Shown piece after piece: positions 21,251 through 28,131 of a DNA stretch of 28,131 nucleotides (position 1 is its first letter; the number at the start of each line of letters is the position of its first letter). The notes under the pieces were generated by a model. The model was given only the letters and a program-made list of their open reading frames with translations. It made no database searches and was not told where the DNA came from. The translations under genes and the position numbers were made by a program. The DNA is from Amanita rubescens (taxonomy: Eukaryota > Basidiomycota > Agaricomycetes > Agaricales > Amanitaceae), in the NCBI GenBank assembly GCA_015039365.1, contig WION01000620.1:1-28131 (forward strand), given 5' to 3'.

Positions 21251-23329
21251 TCATGTCATCCTCTTACGGAACATCACTTCCGCAGTTGGGTCAGGTATTG
21301 ATAAAAGCCCGAACCACAGCTCAGGCGGACAACCGGGGTTTGCCATTTTAACATCGTAATTTAATAAAACATACGCAAGCATTGCTTTTACCTCATTTGT
21401 TGCAAAAAATCGGCCTGGGCTACAATTGATGACATGTCAGATCGCGTTTCGACTTGAAAGGATGCTCGCTAAGTACCATGCATGGCGCCCTTGTCCAAAG
21501 CTTAAATACTCATGAGTAAGAGTCACCATTGAGTGTTTCGAGCTTTCTCCTTCTTTTTCGCGCATTTTCGAGAACCTGAACCCGTCGAAGACGTCAGGAT
21601 CAGCATAGTTATCCTACAAGAGGGGAAAGTGTAAGTTGGAAATCGACAACTAGAAAGACCAAATACAAACCGGATCACAGTGTACGGAACGATGCGGGAT
21701 GCCAATCATGCAACCTGCAGGAACTGTTGTCCCGTTTGAAAACGTAAAGTCTTTTAGCACTTTACGTCGTACTGTGACTTCAAAGCAAAAGATTAGAAAA
21801 TATCGCAATGCTTAAAAAAGGGAACAATGCATACAGGCTCCGTTTCCTGATATCCGCTGCGATTCCCTCAAGAAACTATCCACTTTCCTGAGTTTACCCA
21901 TGGCAGATTTAGTCCAACCTTCTGCATTTATCGCAGCTTCGACTTCCTCGCGCATGGGCTGCACGTATTCAGGACTACTGGCCAAGTGAAATAGCGCATT
22001 GCTAAATGACTATGCACGAATTAGTTACACTGTCGGCGCCGGTTAAGTTGCACACCTGTGAGGTAGTATGGATACCCGCAAAGTTTATAAGCAAAATGCG
22101 AATGGCGAAGCCCTCCACTGTGCGCTGATGTGGTTCTTTCGCAACTTCCAGGAACCAGCTTATGGCATCATTCTAGAAAGGAATGAGACGAGTTTTCAAT
22201 GTTAAAAAACCACTAACAGGTTTATCAGGCCAGTCCTCCCCGTACTTCTCTACCTGGGCAAGTCGTTCTTTGATCAAAGGTTCCAGATGCTTTATCGCAC
22301 GGTTAATGCCTGCAGGTACTTTCCTCAAAAAGCGGACGATGAAACTGCGGAAAAGTCACCAGATGAGTTTTTTGGCTGGACTATAGGACTCACTGTCGTA
22401 GGGGGGTTGGAAACAAGTTAAGAACGTTGCCCGACGTTACGATGTCAAAGGTGAATTGCACGTTCAATGATCTATAATCAGGATCGCGGCCTTGGAAATG
22501 TGAGACATTGTGTCGACCAACGATATAGTTAGTAGAAGCTCACATAACGGTAGACCAACGAGGAACCTGTTAACAGCCCTGCATACGATGTTCGGAATGG
22601 TATCACGCATGACAACCGTTGTCCATTCTAATCCAGGTCAAGATTTCGTTTCACGCAGAACTTGTCGATGCTTACCATTCCCCTTGATAGGTACATAATC
22701 CGCAAACGCTGCGGTTATCTCGTCCTGGATGTCTGAGAATCGAGCTGTGATGTTTCTTGTGAGTTGAGACCGGATAACATCGACGTGAAAGCCATCGTTG
22801 AGTACTCCGCGACCAAAAAGAATATCGAGATGTAACGTCTGATGGCATAAAATCAAAGACAAGTTACAAGTATGACAGTGTGTGCATGACAAATTACCTC
22901 TGCTATTGCGTCCTTCGAAGAAAGTTGATCGTCAGAGGCGTGTCGTACGTCTTCAATCATTTGGGGACCGGTGACGACCACCATCCACTGTGTCAGCATC
23001 GGGATCTTGAAGATGGACCCGCGATACTGTCCTGGTAAGTCCAAGATGTACAACTCCATGTCACAAGCACACGTACTTTGTCATAACCTTTTTGCGCTAT
23101 CTCTCTCCCATGTTTATAGAACCGAAGGGCACCGATATACGAAGTCAATATGCCAGAGGGACCGATTGTCGGGAAACCGCTCAACTGTCATAACCTTGAC
23201 TTAGTCCACATTTTAACTCCGTTTCCAGTGGTTACGTACCTTTCGATGTTTCGCAATTCTTTTCCAGATAAACGAAACACAGTAAACAGCTACCACCACC
23301 GCAACTCCAGTAACGAGCCTCGACTCCAT
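21251..23329 (-). CDS. Cytochrome P450, tandem copy C, intact, 500 residues
   Basis: Paralogue of copy A with the same total coding length (1503 nt) but twelve exons: 23240-23329, 23077-23184, 22898-23026, 22676-22838, 22544-22627, 22394-22490, 22218-22344, 22056-22172, 21835-22009, 21671-21777, 21477-21613, 21251-21419. The three exons at 22544-23026 (129+163+84 nt) equal the single 376-nt exon of copy A. The N-terminus MESRLVTGVAVVVAVYCVS is a membrane anchor. Motifs are the I-helix AGIHTTS, ESQR, VFDGFR and the haem loop FGQGRHACPG (Cys 445, codon split by an intron). No stop or frame break was found. It is probably an active ER monooxygenase of the same family; substrate unknown. Confidence 0.9.
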
Positions 23330-24123
23330 GTACGTTGATTGCGGAACCAGAGAGCCAGCTACTTACGGTGCTAAATACCAGCACTATCGGAATGGTGTTT
23401 CCATTGCCCTGCAGGGCATGTGACGAACAGTGACGTTGAGCAACCCAATTTGAGAGGAGAAAGGGGCGAACATCGTAATCTGCATGTGTCAGTTGTGAAA
23501 CGAAACGTCAACTTCGGATGTACTACCTCGACTAGTACATAAAAGGTAACGTACATGCTGTGACAGGGACAGCGGGCGCTGAAGCGCTGACGGCACAGGT
23601 TGAATCCAGCCTCGGGCCTTCGGGCCTCAGTATCTTCTGCGCTCTTAAGCGCATTATTTTTACTGATGCTTCAAGTGGAATAAACTTGAGAATGAACAGA
23701 GCATCAGCTGCATCATGCATTCATGCCAATGATGCCAATTCGGTCACCTCGACTGTTCCCGATCTACCCATTCCCTGGCGTTTCCTGGGAAACCGGATGA
23801 GGTGGTCACAGCACGCCTGGGCCAAGCAAATAAACCGGTATTTTAAGCCGGACTCGTCCATTGGAATTCTTCGACCGAAGAAGCGTTCAAAGTTACATCA
23901 ACGGATAGATCCAACCGAGGCATTTTTGGATTACGGAAGCATCTCTCCGGAAGCAGAGTAGTATAGCTATGATCCAACCAATGGCGGAGTTGCGGTGTTG
24001 CTATGATGTCACGTATTAGATGGATATGACGCACCTTCAGGGAGGCGCTTTAAGACTCCGATTTAGGAGTCGCGCTTGTGAACGGCTGGGTGACGCACCA
24101 CTGGCTTCGAACAAGCATCTGGA
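23330..24123. other. Shared upstream region of P450 copy C and the HNH gene
   Basis: The two genes diverge from here, so promoters for both should lie in this 0.8 kb. A plus-strand frame at 23560-23961 (133 codons) has no recognised family. It could be an upstream exon of the HNH gene, but no splice link to it was found. Confidence 0.45.
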
Positions 24124-25500
24124 ATGGAGTTCCAAGTCGCAAGTTATCCTTTGGCGCTCTTGAACCTAATGGACGAGGGTTATAAATCCACCGGAGAGCC
24201 CCCTCTAGGAATCGCCACACGTTTCGGCGTAGAATCGTCGGTGTGCGACTTACCTGCACATAGATTACTGCAAGCTCTGCTCACCCACTCGCCATCCCCC
24301 AAAACTATCGCTAAAGAGTTTTTACGTGAACTTGGAAAGTGTGGGAATCCACTTGTAAAAACGTTGGGTGTGCTGCTTCGTCGGTTTGATTTTCGATCTG
24401 AGCTCATCTTGCTGGATGTGTTCTATCTAAGCCGAGGATGTGTATAACGAGGTTTCCACTTTGGTCGTAGATGATTGGGCAGTTACAGTTCTTCAGGGAC
24501 TCCAGGAACTCGCTGGCGACCTCTCGACCGTTACGCAGCTTGGGAGTTACTACTTAACTCATCTGGTAATCGCATGTGTGCGGGTCTTTTGCGGCAAGGT
24601 AGCCCTGCGTTGACATTCTACTTTTTCAAGTTCGAAATCCAGGTGGATCAAAGACACCTCAAGATAGTATTCACCCGACTCCGAATCATAGGCGCATCGA
24701 GGAGATCGAGGAATTGTTAGAACAAGCTAAGAGGAGTCAATCGGCTTTAAGGGATTTGGCAAGTTCGACCAGTCGACTCTTCGGATATTAGGCTAAGGTC
24801 CATCGAAGGTCATGCTCCGCGATGGCGACTACTGTATGCTCACGGGGTTGTGCTTCTTCCCTCCCATTTTTGTGCCAGCCCGCTGCGCTCATATCATCCC
24901 GTTTTCTATACACTCAAAGGTAGCTCTATGGTATCCCTTGGATGATGTATTTCCTTATTTATATATTTCTCTAGACACAAACATTTTCAGCGATTGAAAC
25001 GTTTACAGGCTTCGCGTTGGACGCTGAAACCATACAGAATCATCTAAACCATCCACGCAACGCGCTGAATCTTGAGAGTAGTGCTCACGAATTGATGGAT
25101 AAGTACCTGGGCTGGGGAATCGAAGCAATATCTTCTGATGATCAAGTTATTTATTTTTTTTCGTTTTGGTTGCGATCTTGAATTCACATGTCACATAGTG
25201 GAAATACTATTACCGAATTGTTCGACCGGATCGGTTGTCCGCCACTACACGGCTGAAAGACGGTGATGAAATACTCTTTGGGGCGGGCATTAGTGGTCAC
25301 CAAATTGCACTCCCCGACCCAAGGTTCTGCAACGTCCACCTGGCAGTCTGTCGAGTGTCTTACGCCTGCGGAGCCTCTGAAATTTTGATCAATTCCTTGA
25401 TGATGAAGACGATGAAGGATTCCAAGTCCCTGTCTATTTCGGTGGTCCATTTGTATCTGATAATGTATTGATGCGCAAGCTTGAGAATAGGCTACTGTAG
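24124..25500 (+). CDS. HNH-nuclease-domain protein, frameshift near the 3' end
   Basis: Belongs to a large basidiomycete family with a C-terminal HNH domain (HNH_2 type) of unknown role. Proposed exons are 24124-24379, 24432-24575, 24631-24762, 24798-24919, 24975-25145 and 25199-25500, about 375 residues. The N-terminal half is helical, with EEIEELLEQAKRSQ before the domain. The domain has LRDGDYCMLTG (about 184-194), then CAHIIPFSI (His about 209), NALNL (Asn about 247) and SSAHELMDKY (His about 256), matching the His-Asn-His order. It is followed by RLKDGDEILFG and LPDPRFCNVHLAVCRV. The intron at 24763-24797 would be only 35 nt; an alternative donor at 24736 gives 62 nt, also in phase. At about 25385 one base is missing, and the acidic family-type tail (FLDDEDDEGFQ..) continues in the next frame to 25500. 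The start codon is uncertain. Confidence 0.75.
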
Positions 25501-25860
25501 TCTGCTAATGTTATTATGACGGGGACTTCCCCGCCGATCCTGTCTGGGTTACTAGGTACTGGCGATCCTGCGTCAGAATCTATTGAGGTGTGACGAGAAC
25601 CATTGTCCACGGTGTACAGGCGTGTGATTTTCCCCATCGCTGTCCCACCTTGTGCCTGCCGCGCAGAGGAGCCAATCGAGCGCATCTTGTAACCGCTGTA
25701 CTCTTTCAATCCCAAGGAAGCGGGAATTGCGGTAGTGAAATCACGCAGTCTCAGTTACTCTTTAGCTGGAGCGAACATATTCTAACTTTTATGCCTGAGA
25801 AATCATTCCAGCATTTATCATTAGTACCTGGGCAGAAAAAGAGGATATGCCCTCCAACTA
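25501..25860. other. Short spacer between convergent HNH and P450 D genes
   Basis: The HNH gene (plus) and P450 copy D (minus) converge here. A minus-strand frame at 25434-25715 overlaps the HNH 3' end and has no recognisable family. Nothing else is seen. Confidence 0.5.
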
Positions 25861-27955
25861 TCACATCCGCTTACGGAACATCACTTCTGCCTTAGGATCA
25901 GGGGTCGACATTTCCCCAAACCACACCTCGGACGGGCGTCCACCATCATTGGCCATCTTCACATCGTAGTTTAGTAAAACATACGCAAGCATCGTCTTGA
26001 TCTCGTTTGCTGCGAAAAACCTGCCTGGACTAGAATTGGGAACATATCATATTAGAACGTGTTTCGGTTTCGAAGAATGACACAAAGTACCATGCATGCC
26101 GCCCTTGTCCAAATGTTAGAAATCCGGTAGTAGGCGTCACCATTCCGTGTTTTGTGCTTTCGCCTTCTTTCTCGCGCATCTTGGAGAACCTGAACCCGTC
26201 GAAAACCTCGGGGTCGGAATAGTATTCCTAAGCAAAAGCAAGACCCATGTAGGAGATGGAATGACCAGAAAGATTGGATACGAACCGAATCGTGATGCAC
26301 GCAACCATGTGGAATGCCGATCGTAAAGCCGGCAGGGATCGTTACCCCGTTTGAAAATGTAAAGTCTTTCATAACTTTACGCCGCACGCTGACTTTACAA
26401 TCAAGGTGAGAAAATTCAGGAATACTCGAGATGAAACGGGGAGCATACAGATTCCTTTTGATAGTCTCTGTGACTCTTTCACGAAACTATCCAATTTTCT
26501 GAGTTTCCCAATGGCGATTTGGTCCAACCTTCTTCATCTATCGCAGCCTCGACTTCTTCGCGCATGGGCTGTAAATATTCCGGACGTGTGGCTAAATTGA
26601 ATAGCACGTTTGTGAATGCCTAAAACCATGCTTCAGTTACACTATCAGGATAGGCAATTGGGTTTGCATACCATTGTCGTAGTGTGGATACTAACGAAGT
26701 TTGTAAGCAACATGCGAGTGGCTAAGCTCTTTATATCGCGTCGGCGAGGGTTATCTTTTGCGACTTCCAGAAACCAGCTTATAGCATCGTTCTATAGGAA
26801 ACGTTGAGTTTTTAATGCAAAACATTAGGTTTTTACTAACTGGTTTATCGGACCAATCGTCTCCGTTTTGCGCTTCCTGTTCAATGCGTTCTCTGATCAA
26901 AGGTCCCAGGTGTTTCACTCCACGTTTGATGCCGTTAGGTACTTTCCTCAAGAAATGAACGACAAAGCTGCGATATAATTGTTATATCGGCTGGCACACG
27001 ATCATGCGACAACTTACTGCCTGAGAGACGTTGGGAACAAGTTGAGAATGACGCCTGACAGGATGACATCAATTGTAAATCCCTCGTTTAACGATATGTA
27101 ATCCGGATCACGACCTTCTAAACGTCAAAGAGATGTAGGCCGATAGCGTGCATGACACTCACATAGAGGTAGTCCGACGAGTAACCTATTGACACTCCTA
27201 CAAACGATGCTTAAAACAGCATTGCGTGCATTGACCGTTGTCCATTCTGATCTTAATCAACGAATGTTCTCTCCAAGAGAATCATCAACGCATACCATTT
27301 CCCTTTGTGGGAATAAATTGTGAAAAGGCGACCGTGATCTCGTCCTGGACATCTGAAAACCGAGCTGCGATGTTTCTCGTGAGTTGATTCTTTACGACAT
27401 CTGCGTGAAAATCGTCATCGTGCATTTCATGGTCAAACAGAATATCAGTGTGGAGAAACTTGTGCAATATGGGTAAGTCAAAGGCAAATTATAAGAAAAT
27501 GCAAGCTGAGTCACCTCTCCGACAGCGTCTTTGAGCGAGAGTTGATCGTCGGATGCCCGTCGTATGTCGTCGATTAATTGCTGACTAGTGACGACAATGA
27601 TCCAATGTGTCGGCATTCGGACCTTGAAGACAGAACCACGGTACTGTCATGGCAACTGTAAATCCAGAAAGCGGTGTATTACGTCCCACCACACGTACTT
27701 TGTCGTATCCCTCTTGTATCATATCCTTGCCATGTTTAAGGAATCGCAGAGCGCCGATGTACGAAGCCAAGAAGCCAGAGGGGCCGATTGTCGGTATAGC
27801 GCTCAACTGTATTGAACCCAATTCAGCCCGCACTGGCCACAATATTCAATTAATCAAGCACGCACCTTTTGATGTTTGGAAAACGCCCGCCATATGAGCG
27901 AAACGCAGTAACAAGACGCAATAACTGCGAGTCCTGTGATAGTCTTCGAATCCAT
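25861..27955 (-). pseudogene. Cytochrome P450, tandem copy D, full length with one frameshift
   Basis: Twelve exons as in copy C: 27866-27955, 27699-27806, 27515-27643, 27296-27458, 27163-27246, 27018-27114, 26841-26967, 26672-26791, 26449-26619, 26286-26392, 26091-26227, 25861-26029. The N-terminal anchor is MDSKTITGLAVIASCYC. The haem loop FGQGRHACPG and VFDGFR are intact. The I-helix reads VSIHTT where A and C have AGIHTT. Exon 6 is one codon longer and exon 7 one codon shorter than in C. In exon 7 a single base is missing at about 26515 (TGGACCAAATCGCC against TGGACTAAATCTGCC in C), which shifts the frame before the K-helix ESQR and the haem loop. Everything else is preserved, so this is either a very young pseudogene or a consensus error in an active gene. 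Confidence 0.85.
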
Positions 27956-28131
27956 GAATGCAGGAAGCAAGCCTGGAACGTGCTGTTTTGTAGGGTGTGA
28001 CATCTCATCGAAACCCTTATCGTGACAAACCCCGACTAAAAATGGACTTGACATACATCGCAGTCATGCTAATCAGTATTAGTGTTTACCACGGCGCCCA
28101 TAAGTACGGCCCGTCTTCAGATGATGATTAT
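27956..28131. other. Upstream flank of P450 copy D at the window edge
   Basis: Promoter side of copy D. No further coding region or motif can be supported in the last 176 bases. Confidence 0.5.

Noticed and set aside
23560..23961. 133-codon plus-strand frame upstream of the HNH gene
   Set aside because: Not listed as a gene: no recognised motif and no splice path into the HNH exons could be shown.

Overview
The window looks like nuclear DNA of an agaricomycete (mushroom-type) basidiomycete. Genes are cut by many introns of about 45-60 nt with GT..AG ends. The recognisable families are typical of that group: a MUB1/SamB-type MYND gene, a P-loop NTPase with a long kinesin-light-chain-like TPR array, a basidiomycete HNH-nuclease-domain gene and a tandem family of microsomal cytochromes P450. 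No rRNA, tRNA, CRISPR or prokaryotic feature was found.

Layout. (1) 338-3896, minus strand: a MUB1/SamB orthologue whose conserved segments appear in order but in different frames, broken by about a dozen single-base indels. (2) 3897-6771: gene-poor DNA with a degenerate minisatellite at its right end. (3) 6772-12756, plus strand: an NLR-like gene, in order a short N-terminal motif, an NB-ARC ATPase core, and 28 near-identical 42-residue TPR units. A 687-bp solo LTR (TG..CA ends, 5-bp target duplication GTTGG) sits inside it after codon 314. Without the LTR the model is one open frame of about 1727 residues. (4) 12757-15819: non-coding, with a diverged ~130-bp direct repeat just 3' of the NLR. 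(5) 15820-27955: four P450 copies, all on the minus strand. Copies A and C give complete 500-residue models with equal total exon length. Copy B is a 5'-truncated relic. Copy D is full length except for a one-base deletion in exon 7. An HNH-nuclease-domain gene lies between C and D on the plus strand, with a one-base deletion near its 3' end.

The genes do not form an obvious pathway. The P450 array is a lineage-specific tandem expansion, probably of ER-bound monooxygenases of secondary or xenobiotic metabolism. The NLR is the kind of repeat-recognition receptor linked to fungal non-self recognition. I see no clear case for a wholly new system. The most unusual feature is the LTR inside the NLR: its ends plus the target duplication create GT..AG borders whose removal would keep the reading frame, and 4.2 kb of downstream frame is undamaged. 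Exon borders were placed by hand from splice consensus, protein continuity and comparison between paralogues, so a border may be off by a base or two.
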